Positions 1 through 5,885 of a stretch of DNA of 8,025 nucleotides are shown here, piece by piece; positions within the stretch are counted from its first letter, which is position 1, and every line of letters begins with the position of its first letter. This DNA is from an uncultured Lachnospiraceae bacterium (GTDB taxonomy: Bacteria; Bacillota; Clostridia; Lachnospirales; Lachnospiraceae): positions 1 through 8,025 of the forward strand of contig CABUZU010000089.1 of assembly GCA_902496125.1 (NCBI GenBank), in the 5' to 3' direction. A program made the translations under genes and the position numbers. The notes under the pieces are model-generated. The model did no database searches and was not told the origin of the DNA. It saw only the letters and a list, made by a program, of their open reading frames with translations.

Positions 1-2
1 GC

Positions 3-1511
3 AACGAGCCATCGGATAATATCTATGAGATTTTAAACAGTGATTATCTAGAGCGTGTAACAAAGACATTAACACGAATGGATGAACCTCGTTTAAAGTC
101 GATGACAGAAAGCTCCTTTACTGGTTTGATTATGCATTTAACGATTTCTCTTGACCGAATTATGCAAGGTGAAGTCATTGAAAGTGAACTTTCAGAGGAG
201 TATAAATTAGAAGACGAATATGGCTTAGCAGTAAAAATTCTAAAAAATTTAGAACAAGAATTTGATATTTCAATTCCCAAACAGGAATTAGGATATATTA
301 TGCTTCACATCAAAGGCTCAAAATTACAATATACAAATCAAGCAAATGCACTCTACTCTATAGGAGCAGAAGAAATCTTAGATATTGTAGACCAGATGAT
401 TGATGCTTTCGATGAAGAAATTGCTTATGAACTAAAGTTAGATGAAGATTTCATTCATGGATTGTTAGTCCATTTAGAACCAACATTTATTAGGTTAAAA
501 AATAAAATGAATATTTACAATCCGATTCTTAAAGATATCAAAGAAGAATATCCGGATATTTTTAAGAAATGTCAAAAGGCTTCAACGGTGATTACAAAGG
601 TTACAGGATTTGAAGTTAATGATGAAGAGGTTGGATATTTAACGATGCACTTTGGAGCAGCAATTGAAAGAGTCAATAATCAAAGACGTAAAGAGCGATG
701 TGTTGAAATTGGTGTAATTTGTGCGAGTGGTTTTGGTGTTGCAAGACTGATGCTTACAAAGTTAAAGAATCAATTAGACAAACAAGTAAATCTACATGCG
801 TTTGGCAAGGATGAGCTAACCCCCTATATTATGTCAAAAATTGATTTTTTTGTCACCAGTATTGATTTAAAACACGTAGGTGTTGATTATTTACAAGTAA
901 GTCCCCTCATTCCAGCAAGAGATTTGCAAAAGATACGAATTAAAGTAGATGAGTATGCAAGAATGCCGTTAAAGGTCGAGCAAAATGATTTTACAAGGCA
1001 GCTAGACGAGATTAACTTTACCGCAGCGAAGATTAAGCTGTTGTTAAAGAAGTACCGTGATATTCGCATTTTAGCAGACAGCACCTTTGATAGGATGCTT
1101 ACAATTATTAGTAAAGAAGTAACGAATAAGGCAACTGCAAGTATCATTTTAAAAGAAGATATCTTAAAGCGAGAAAGTTTGATGTCTCAAATTTTCCCAG
1201 AACTTAAGATTGCACTGTTACACTGTCGAACCAAGGCAGTAGATGAGGTCGCTTTTTATACTTGCAGAACCAAAGAAGGAACACCATTTTTAGACCCTTA
1301 TTTAAAACAAATACAAACAGCGGTGGTAATGCTTATGCCAGTTGATGCAAGCCGCAAAGAAAATTCGCAGATGTTAGGACATATCAGTAGCTCCTTGTTA
1401 GAAGATGATGAATTTTTGGATTGTATTATTAATCAGAATGAAGAAAAAATTCGAGAAAAATTACAATTTGTACTAAAAGTGTATTTCAATAATTATATCA
1501 GTAAAATTTAA
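3..1511 (+). CDS. mtlR: MtlR-type PRD transcriptional regulator (BglG/MtlR family), 5' end missing
   Basis: The frame is already open at the left edge, so the first in-window Met (position 78) is internal; 502 codons are visible, against about 690 residues in full MtlR. The missing part should carry the two N-terminal DNA-binding helix-turn-helix domains. Counting from Met 78, PRD1 shows His20 (LIMHLTISLDR) and His77 (IMLHIKG). PRD2 shows His132 (LLVHLEPTF) and His191 (LTMHFGAAIE). A GatB-like EIIB domain follows with Cys215 in CASGFG, then a C-terminal EIIA-like domain with His382 (ALLHCRT) and a second His434. All these phosphorylatable residues are intact, as in MtlR. In that family, HPr phosphorylates PRD2 to activate and the sugar-specific PTS phosphorylates EIIB to inhibit. 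The gene sits 13 nt before a mannitol-type EIIA gene, so a polyol PTS operon is the likely target. Specificity for mannitol rather than another polyol is inferred. Confidence 0.85.
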   Translation, partial: NEPSDNIYEILNSDYLERVTKTLTRMDEPRLKSMTESSFTGLIMHLTISLDRIMQGEVIESELSEEYKLEDEYGLAVKILKNLEQEFDISIPKQELGYIMLHIKGSKLQYTNQANALYSIGAEEILDIVDQMIDAFDEEIAYELKLDEDFIHGLLVHLEPTFIRLKNKMNIYNPILKDIKEEYPDIFKKCQKASTVITKVTGFEVNDEEVGYLTMHFGAAIERVNNQRRKERCVEIGVICASGFGVARLMLTKLKNQLDKQVNLHAFGKDELTPYIMSKIDFFVTSIDLKHVGVDYLQVSPLIPARDLQKIRIKVDEYARMPLKVEQNDFTRQLDEINFTAAKIKLLLKKYRDIRILADSTFDRMLTIISKEVTNKATASIILKEDILKRESLMSQIFPELKIALLHCRTKAVDEVAFYTCRTKEGTPFLDPYLKQIQTAVVMLMPVDASRKENSQMLGHISSSLLEDDEFLDCIINQNEEKIREKLQFVLKVYFNNYISKI

Positions 1512-1524
1512 GGAGGACAAAATC

Positions 1525-1998
1525 ATGGCATTTTTTAAAAGAAAAGCAAAAGTAGAAGAACCGAAGGCAGAGCCAGTAAAAGACGAGATTTTAAGAAAAG
1601 AAAATATTATTTTAAATTGCAAATCACAGAAAAAAGAAGACGTTATCAAACAGTTAGGACGTATCTTAGTAGATTGTGATTATGTAGACGAGCCTTATAT
1701 TCAGGCAATGTTAGATAAAGAAAAAGTATTTAATACCGCAATTGGAAATGAAATTGCAATCCCTCATGGCATTGAAGCTTCCAAAGAAAGTATTAAAAAA
1801 TCTGGTATTGCGATGATGGTATTCCCAGAAGGCACAGATTGGAATGGTGAAATGGTAAGAATTGTTATTGCAATTGCAGGTCGCGGTGATGAACACTTGG
1901 ATATCTTAGCTAAAATTGCATTAAACTTATCAGATACCGATGATGTTGACCACTTAGTAAAGAGTGATGTTGACACCATTTACAATATGTTTGCGTAA
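1525..1998 (+). CDS. mtlF: Mannitol-type PTS EIIA component
   Basis: 157-residue cytoplasmic phosphocarrier that passes phosphate from HPr to the EIIB domain of a polyol PTS permease. The active-site motif GNEIAIPHG places the phosphorylated His at residue 81, and the second conserved His is 124 in GDEHLDILAKIA. The motifs SGIAMMVFPEG and IVIAIAGR are typical of MtlF. The protein is about 12 residues longer than usual because of a charged N-terminal leader (residues 1-22, FFKRK followed by a KVEEPKAEPVK stretch) ahead of the folded domain. The start is fixed by AGGAGG at 1511-1516, 8 nt before ATG, overlapping the stop of the upstream regulator gene. No EIIB/EIIC gene is in the window, so the cognate permease is probably upstream. 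A fructose-type EIIA is the alternative, but the motifs fit the mannitol type better. Confidence 0.88.
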   Translation: MAFFKRKAKVEEPKAEPVKDEILRKENIILNCKSQKKEDVIKQLGRILVDCDYVDEPYIQAMLDKEKVFNTAIGNEIAIPHGIEASKESIKKSGIAMMVFPEGTDWNGEMVRIVIAIAGRGDEHLDILAKIALNLSDTDDVDHLVKSDVDTIYNMFA

Positions 1999-2025
1999 TT
2001 ATTATTCATATATAAAATTAAAAAC

Positions 2026-2041
2026 GGAGGTATACAAAATG
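2026..2041 (+). promoter_or_regulatory. Ribosome binding site deciding the sorE-like start
   Basis: GGAGG at 2026-2030 lies 8 nt before ATG 2039. It selects this start over the in-frame ATG at 1964, which would add 25 residues (rich in Tyr/Leu/Thr, unlike the family N-terminus) and overlap the mtlF 3' end by 35 nt. Confidence 0.85.
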
Positions 2042-3301
2042 AAAACAAAAGCAGTTAGAATGTATGGTGAAATGGATTTAAGATTAGAGGAATTTGAACT
2101 TCCAGAAATCAAAGATGATGAAATCTTAGTAAAAGTTGTTAGTGATAGTATTTGTATGTCTACTTATAAATTAGCAAAACAGGGTAAGAAGCATAAAAGA
2201 GCTCCTCAAAATATCGATACCAACCCAATCATTGTTGGACATGAATGCTCTGGTGATATCGTTAAAGTTGGTGCAAAATGGAAAGACCAGTTTAAACCAG
2301 GTCAGAAATTTGCATTGCAGCCAGCTCTTAACTATCAAGGAAAATTAGACTCTCCTGGATATTCTTATGAATATTGTGGTGGTGCTGCTACTTATTGCAT
2401 CATGCCTCACGAAGTTATGGAACTTGGTTGTCTTTTAACTTACGATGGAGATAGCTATTTTAAAGCATCTCTTGGTGAACCTATGAGTTGTATCATTGGT
2501 GGATATCATGCAAACTACCACACCAACAAACAAAATTATGAACATGCAATGGGAACTAAAAAAGATGGTAACATCTTAATCTTAGGTGGTTGCGGACCTA
2601 TGGGACTTGGTGCTGTAACTTATGGTCTTCACTTTGAAAATAAGCCAAAGAGAATCGTTGTAACCGATGTAGATGATGCAAAATTAAAACGTGCAGCAGA
2701 ATGTATCACAGTAGAAGAAGCAAAAGAAAAAGGAATTGAACTTCTTTATGTAAATACAGCTAAAATGGAAGACCCAGTAAAAGAATTAATGGAAATTTCA
2801 GAAGGTCATGGTTATGATGACGTATTCGTATATGTTCCAATTAAATCTGTTGCAGAAATGGGAGATAAATTATTAGCATTTGACGGTTGCATGAATTTCT
2901 TTGCAGGTCCTACAGACAATCAGTTTAGTGCAAATATCAACCTTTACAACTGCCACTACACAAGCTCTCATATCATGGGAACAACTGGTGGAAATACCGA
3001 TGACTTAGTAGAAGCAATTGACCTTGCAGCAAAGGGTGCAATTAATCCTGCTGTTATGGTAACACATGTTGGTGGTATTGATTGTATCGCAGATGCTACC
3101 TGCCATTTACCAGAAATTCCAGGTGGTAAGAAGCTTACTTACTTACAGTTTGAAATGCCACTTACTGCATTAGATGACTTTGAAGAATTAGGAAAAACCG
3201 ATCCATTATTCGCTAAATTAGATGCAAGTGTAAAAGCACATCGTGGATTATGGAATGAAGAAGCAGAAAAAATCTTATTTGAGCACTTTGGTGTAAACTA
3301 A
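2039..3301 (+). CDS. sorE: SorE-like zinc-dependent dehydrogenase (L-sorbose-1-phosphate reductase family)
   Basis: 420-residue medium-chain dehydrogenase. From memory it matches enterobacterial SorE along its whole length (SorE is about 410 residues): an MKTKAVRMYG-type start, NPIIVGHE, DGCMNFFAGP, NQFSANIN, SGGNTDD-like TGGNTDD, and VTHVGG near the end. SorE reduces L-sorbose 1-phosphate to glucitol 6-phosphate with NAD(P)H. Catalytic-zinc candidates are Cys39, His68 and Glu69 (GHE), with Glu147 in GEPMSC. The Rossmann motif GGCGPMG is at 183-189, and Asp210 at the end of the second strand suggests NAD(H). The four-Cys structural zinc lobe of classical alcohol dehydrogenases is not seen. 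GGAGG at 2026-2030 fixes the start at 2039; the earlier in-frame ATG at 1964 would overlap mtlF and lacks a clear site. Being last in an mtl-like operon, it may oxidise a polyol phosphate imported by the PTS; this is inference. Confidence 0.82.
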   Translation: MKTKAVRMYGEMDLRLEEFELPEIKDDEILVKVVSDSICMSTYKLAKQGKKHKRAPQNIDTNPIIVGHECSGDIVKVGAKWKDQFKPGQKFALQPALNYQGKLDSPGYSYEYCGGAATYCIMPHEVMELGCLLTYDGDSYFKASLGEPMSCIIGGYHANYHTNKQNYEHAMGTKKDGNILILGGCGPMGLGAVTYGLHFENKPKRIVVTDVDDAKLKRAAECITVEEAKEKGIELLYVNTAKMEDPVKELMEISEGHGYDDVFVYVPIKSVAEMGDKLLAFDGCMNFFAGPTDNQFSANINLYNCHYTSSHIMGTTGGNTDDLVEAIDLAAKGAINPAVMVTHVGGIDCIADATCHLPEIPGGKKLTYLQFEMPLTALDDFEELGKTDPLFAKLDASVKAHRGLWNEEAEKILFEHFGVN

Positions 3302-3328
3302 TTATCAGACATATTCATTCATATAATG

Positions 3329-3360
3329 GGAGGCTACCGAAGAAATGGTAGTCTCCTTTT
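3329..3360 (+). terminator. Intrinsic terminator of the polyol PTS operon
   Basis: A 10-bp stem (3329-3338 with 3347-3356, nine Watson-Crick pairs and one G-U) closes an 8-nt loop and is followed by TTTT at 3357-3360. It starts 28 nt after the dehydrogenase stop. The U tract is short, so termination may be incomplete, but the stem is strong. Confidence 0.85.
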
Positions 3361-3414
3361 AAGGTATATGGTAATATATCACAAGAAAATACACGATATA
3401 GATAAAAGTTTGTG

Positions 3415-3443
3415 TTGTATTTTGGTATATTATATGTTAAAAT
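3415..3443 (+). promoter_or_regulatory. Predicted glmS promoter (sigma-A type)
   Basis: TTGTAT at 3415-3420 (4 of 6 to TTGACA) and TAAAAT at 3438-3443 (5 of 6 to TATAAT) are separated by exactly 17 nt. The predicted transcription start near 3450 gives a leader of about 250 nt carrying the ribozyme. The stretch from the previous terminator to this promoter (3361-3414) is AT-rich, and I see nothing else in it. Confidence 0.6.
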
Positions 3444-3450
3444 TTCCATG

Positions 3451-3496
3451 TTTGATTATTAAGGAGAGATCAAATTTCGAAAAGTTTAGAAACTTT
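3451..3496 (+). other. Two small hairpins between glmS promoter and ribozyme cleavage site
   Basis: A 6-bp stem (3451-3456 with 3469-3474) has a purine-rich loop containing AAGGAGAG. A second 6-bp stem (AAAGTT 3481-3486 with AACTTT 3491-3496, TAGA loop) ends directly at the scissile adenosine. They would form the released 5' fragment. Function is unknown. Confidence 0.45.
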
Positions 3497-3650
3497 AGCG
3501 CCATGCACCAAATAAGGAGACGAAACATATACTATTTGGATAACGAGGACCAAGTAATCGAAGATTCGGCGGATGCTTGGATATGGGTACGGCCATATTG
3601 ACAAAAGGAATAAATATGAAGGTAACTTCAAAACAAAAGCCTTCTGACCG
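3491..3650 (+). promoter_or_regulatory. glmS ribozyme/riboswitch (glucosamine-6-phosphate-activated self-cleaving RNA)
   Basis: The leader carries the hallmark core of the glmS ribozyme. The cleavage-site motif AGCGCC begins at 3497, with the scissile bond expected between A3497 and G3498. AACGAGGA is at 3542-3549 and the highly conserved ATCGAAG/TTCGGCGGATG block at 3557-3575. Visible helices are P1 (3508-3514 with 3533-3539, 7 bp), P2 (CCAAG 3550-3554 with CTTGG 3576-3580), a P3-like hairpin (3581-3586 with 3593-3598), and a P4 region (AAGG 3605-3608 with CCTT 3640-3643) enclosing a GAAG-GTAA-CTTC hairpin at 3618-3629. In known examples glucosamine-6-phosphate acts as cofactor for cleavage. 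The downstream fragment keeps a 5'-hydroxyl and is degraded, lowering GlmS. The RNA ends about 50 nt before the glmS start. Confidence 0.93.
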
Positions 3651-3699
3651 TAATTGTACATGAAAACTAAATAAGAAATAGAATAGGAGAATTATAATT

Positions 3700-5517
3700 A
3701 TGTGTGGAATTATTGGATTTACTGGAGTGATACCTGCTCAGGATATTTTATTAGATGGACTTGCAAAGCTAGAATATCGTGGTTACGATAGTGCAGGAAT
3801 TGCTTATGTAAACGACCATAAGAACAAGATTTCAATTCGTAAAACAGCTGGTAAGGTTGCAGACCTTCGTGCAATTTGTGATGAAAACGATTCAACCTGT
3901 GGTATTGGTCATACTCGTTGGGCAACTCATGGTGGAGTTACCAATGCGAATGCTCACCCTCATAAAATTGGTAAGGTAGCATTAATCCATAACGGTATTA
4001 TTGAAAACTATCATGAACTTACTACCGAATACCATTTAGAAGATGCGTTAATCTCTGAAACTGATACCGAAGTTGCAGCAGCACTTTTTAATGCATTATA
4101 TGAAGGTGACCCAGTTGCAACAATTCGTAAAGCAGTTCCTTTATTCAAAGGTTCTTTCGCTTTTTGTATCATGTTTGTAGACCATCCAGGTGTAATTTAT
4201 GCAGTACGTAATGTAAGTCCTATGGTAGCAACTCATTGTGAGAAAGGTTCTTTCATTGCTTCTGATTTAACAGCATTTATTGAATATTCTAAAAAATATT
4301 TCATTGTACCAGAATATCATATTTTAACTCTTACAACTGAAGGGATTTCTTTAGAAGATTTAGAAGGCAATGCTGTAGAACCAGAATACTTAGAAGTAAA
4401 CTGGGATGTATCCGCAGCACAAAAAGAAGGATATCCTCACTTTATGTTAAAGGAAATCAACGAACAGCCAGATGCAATCTCTCGTACCATTGCACCTAGA
4501 ATTAATAAGCAGCTTCCTGATTTTAGCGAAGATTTAATTCCAGATAGTTTCTTTGAAGATTGTACAGATATCACCATTATCGCTTGTGGTACTGCAATGT
4601 ATGCTGGAATGATTGGTAAGACATTAATCCAGAATATGCTTCATATTCCTGTAACCGTTGCAATTGCATCAGAATTTCGTTATGAAGAACCAGTAATTAA
4701 TGAAAATTCCATTGTCATTGCGGTTTCTCAATCTGGTGAAACCATTGATACGTTAGAAGCACTCAGACTTGCTAAGAAGTATACCGATAAAACACTTGCT
4801 ATTGTAAATGTAAAGGGTTCTTCGATTGCTAGAGAAAGTAGCTATGTACTCTATACCCATGCAGGTCCTGAAATTGCTGTTGCTAGTACCAAGGCTTATA
4901 CCGTACAGGTTGCAACCTTCTATTTATTAGCTTGCAAATTAGGATTAGTTTCTAAGAAAATTGATGAAGCATTTGCAAAGGACTTTATTTCAAAACTTCA
5001 AGAAGTACCAAGTGCAATTGCTACAACCTTAGCAAAATATAAAGACGAAGTAGAACAGCTTACAAGACGTATGGTAAATGCTGAGAATGCATTCTTTATT
5101 GGCCGTGGTCTTGACTACACCTTATCTATGGAAGGTGCACTAAAATTAAAAGAAATTTCATATATTCATGCAGAAGCTTATGCTGCTGGTGAATTAAAAC
5201 ATGGTACGATTGCATTAATTAACGATGGAGTACCAGTGATTGCCATTGCAACTCAGGCTCATGTATATAGCAAAGTTATCTCTAACATCCGTGAAGTAAA
5301 GGCTCGTGGAGCTTATGTTGTGCTAATTAGCAAGGATAAGGAGATTTCAGACCCAACAATTTGTAATACCCACATCTCATTACCAGAGATTTCAGACGAT
5401 TTTGCGGTATTTGAATCCGTTGTTATCTGCCAATTAATCGCTTATTACACTTCTGTTGGTAAAGATTTAAATCCAGACCAACCAAGAAACTTAGCGAAAT
5501 CTGTAACAGTTGAATAA
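3700..5517 (+). CDS. glmS: Glutamine:fructose-6-phosphate aminotransferase (glucosamine-6-phosphate synthase)
   Basis: 605-residue cytoplasmic enzyme, the usual full length. It makes glucosamine-6-phosphate from fructose-6-phosphate and glutamine, the first committed step to UDP-GlcNAc for peptidoglycan. Residues 1 to about 230 are the class II glutaminase domain: catalytic Cys2 after Met removal (MCGIIGF), HTRWATHGG at 71-79, HNGIIENY at 97-104 and SETDTE at 119-124. Two SIS isomerase domains follow. SIS1 has ACGTA at 295-299, SQSGETIDT at 343-351 and STKAYT at 396-401. SIS2 has IGRG at 467-470 and LKLKEISYIHAE at 481-492 (Glu485 matching the catalytic Glu488 of E. coli). His501 and the C-terminal LAKSVTVE, with the ring-opening/synthase Lys600, are intact. 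AGGAGA at 3685-3690 precedes ATG by 9 nt. It is transcribed alone under the upstream ribozyme. Confidence 0.97.
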   Translation: MCGIIGFTGVIPAQDILLDGLAKLEYRGYDSAGIAYVNDHKNKISIRKTAGKVADLRAICDENDSTCGIGHTRWATHGGVTNANAHPHKIGKVALIHNGIIENYHELTTEYHLEDALISETDTEVAAALFNALYEGDPVATIRKAVPLFKGSFAFCIMFVDHPGVIYAVRNVSPMVATHCEKGSFIASDLTAFIEYSKKYFIVPEYHILTLTTEGISLEDLEGNAVEPEYLEVNWDVSAAQKEGYPHFMLKEINEQPDAISRTIAPRINKQLPDFSEDLIPDSFFEDCTDITIIACGTAMYAGMIGKTLIQNMLHIPVTVAIASEFRYEEPVINENSIVIAVSQSGETIDTLEALRLAKKYTDKTLAIVNVKGSSIARESSYVLYTHAGPEIAVASTKAYTVQVATFYLLACKLGLVSKKIDEAFAKDFISKLQEVPSAIATTLAKYKDEVEQLTRRMVNAENAFFIGRGLDYTLSMEGALKLKEISYIHAEAYAAGELKHGTIALINDGVPVIAIATQAHVYSKVISNIREVKARGAYVVLISKDKEISDPTICNTHISLPEISDDFAVFESVVICQLIAYYTSVGKDLNPDQPRNLAKSVTVE

Positions 5518-5531
5518 TATTGATTAACAAG

Positions 5532-5576
5532 AGAACATTTTTTTAGTGAAAATTCATTAAAAAATGTTCTTCTTTT
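5532..5576 (+). terminator. Intrinsic terminator of glmS
   Basis: A 12-bp stem (5532-5543 with 5559-5570) of sequence AGAACA followed by six T pairs with six A then TGTTCT. It closes a loop of about 15 nt and is followed by TCTTTT. It begins 15 nt after the glmS stop. The A run and T run also make it a plausible terminator in the opposite direction. Confidence 0.85.
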
Positions 5577-5580
5577 GATG

Positions 5581-5595
5581 ATTCCAAATTGGAAT
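5581..5595 (+). repeat. 15-nt palindrome with T-N11-A spacing, possible operator
   Basis: ATTCCAA, a central A, then TTGGAAT form a perfect 7-bp inverted repeat. It contains T5582 and A5594 in the T-N11-A arrangement typical of LysR-family binding sites. It lies 41 nt upstream of the extended -10 promoter element at 5636 that drives the riboswitch and the LysR gene, where an autoregulatory site would be expected. The sequence is directly visible; the function is inferred. Confidence 0.4.
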
Positions 5596-5635
5596 GGATA
5601 AAATATGAAAAAATGGAGAAAAAAAACGAATTTGG

Positions 5636-5644
5636 TGCTATAAT
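5636..5644 (+). promoter_or_regulatory. Extended -10 promoter (P1) of the riboswitch-LysR-transporter transcript
   Basis: TGC directly followed by a perfect TATAAT at 5639-5644 gives an extended -10 element. The best -35 candidate (TGGAGA 5614-5619, 19-nt spacer) is weak, as is common for extended -10 promoters. The predicted start near 5651 sits right at the 5' edge of the cobalamin aptamer. Confidence 0.65.
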
Positions 5645-5652
5645 CAAAATGT

Positions 5653-5783
5653 AAAAATTGAACAGGGGAAGTCGGCGCAAATCCGACGCGATCTCGTCAC
5701 TGTGATGAAGAGATTACGAAATTTCTTCTCAGCCAGAATACCTGAGGATTTCATAGGAACAAACCTACGATGAATAGGTGTGT
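5653..5783 (+). promoter_or_regulatory. Cobalamin riboswitch, compact type with kissing-loop hairpin
   Basis: Core elements in order are: AGGGGAA at 5664-5670; a 5-bp stem GTCGG/CCGAC (5671-5675, 5683-5687) around CGCAAAT; the core CGTCACTGTGA at 5695-5705 (consensus CGCCACTGTNA); a 9-bp hairpin 5707-5715/5720-5728 with ACGA loop; and the B12 box AGCCAGAATACCTG at 5731-5744, whose CCTG pairs with CAGG 5663-5666. No peripheral arm lies between the 9-bp hairpin and the B12 box, so this is a minimal (Cbl-II-like) aptamer. A downstream hairpin (ACCTA 5763-5767, TAGGT 5775-5779) presents GATGA 5769-5773, which can pair with TCGTC 5694-5698 in loop L5. That matches the known regulatory kissing loop. 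It precedes a LysR and transporter operon, so B12 probably represses it. Confidence 0.92.
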
Positions 5784-5822
5784 CTTATATAAGCTAATGA
5801 CAAGAGTTTATTGTATACACAC
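5778..5822 (+). promoter_or_regulatory. Putative antiterminator of the cobalamin riboswitch
   Basis: GTGTGT 5778-5783 can pair with ACACAC 5817-5822. After a CTT bulge, ATATAA 5787-5792 can pair with TTGTAT 5811-5816 (one G-U), giving about 12 bp. This pairing uses the left arm of the terminator and two bases of the kissing-loop hairpin. Ligand-stabilised kissing should therefore favour termination. The pairing is read by eye; no folding energy was computed. Confidence 0.55.
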
Positions 5823-5842
5823 TGGGAGGTGTGCTTTTTTTT
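5818..5842 (+). terminator. Riboswitch-controlled intrinsic terminator
   Basis: A short stem (CACACT 5818-5823 with GGTGTG 5828-5833, one G-U pair, GGGA loop) is followed by C and eight T residues (5835-5842). It ends 43 nt before the LysR start. The short stem suits a regulated terminator that must compete with the antiterminator. Confidence 0.75.
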
Positions 5843-5854
5843 GCCAAAAAGCAC
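5831..5854 (+). repeat. 9-bp inverted repeat spanning the terminator U tract
   Basis: GTGCTTTTT 5831-5839 and AAAAAGCAC 5846-5854 are perfect inverted copies around TTTGCC. The repeat overlaps the terminator 3' arm and ends 2 nt before the second extended -10 element. It may be an operator over that promoter, or an RNA hairpin in read-through transcripts. Function is unknown. Confidence 0.5.
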
Positions 5855-5856
5855 AA

Positions 5857-5865
5857 TGGTATAAT
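5857..5865 (+). promoter_or_regulatory. Possible second extended -10 promoter (P2) directly before the LysR gene
   Basis: TGG followed by a perfect TATAAT at 5860-5865 lies after the riboswitch terminator. There is no convincing -35 at normal spacing (TTGCCA 5841-5846 is too close). Transcription would start near 5872, just before the ribosome site AGGAG 5877-5881. If active it would bypass the riboswitch. Confidence 0.45.
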
Positions 5866-5885
5866 GTTTAAGAAAGAGGAGAAGT

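Noticed and set aside
44..1147. Minus-strand open frames across the regulator gene, and similar ones across mtlF, glmS and the permease gene
   Set aside because: They are antisense shadows of strongly conserved genes, without ribosome sites or recognisable protein features.
78..1511. Reading the regulator gene as starting at the first Met in the window
   Set aside because: The frame stays open to the left edge, PRD1 begins right there, and the DNA-binding domains of the family are missing, so this is a fragment cut by the window.
1964..2038. Longer start for the SorE-like dehydrogenase
   Set aside because: It overlaps the end of mtlF by 35 nt, and the extra residues do not resemble the family N-terminus; the strong GGAGG at 2026-2030 points to the start at 2039.
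1999..2038. Possible terminator or promoter between mtlF and the dehydrogenase gene
   Set aside because: The 40-nt gap is AT-rich but shows no stem with a U tract and no convincing -35/-10 pair, so co-transcription is the simpler reading.
3448..3462. Tiny ORF (ATG plus three codons) in the glmS leader
   Set aside because: Too short, no ribosome site ahead of it, and it falls at the predicted transcription start.
3326..3601. Open frame of 91 codons between the dehydrogenase gene and glmS
   Set aside because: It runs from the terminator hairpin through the promoter and the glmS ribozyme; the RNA structure explains the sequence and there is no ribosome site at its start.
5691..5714. Alternative stem ATCTC/GAGAT in the cobalamin aptamer
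   Set aside because: It would destroy the better 9-bp hairpin 5707-5728 and bury L5 in a different fold; the alignment to the cobalamin core (GTCACTGTGA) favours the canonical arrangement.
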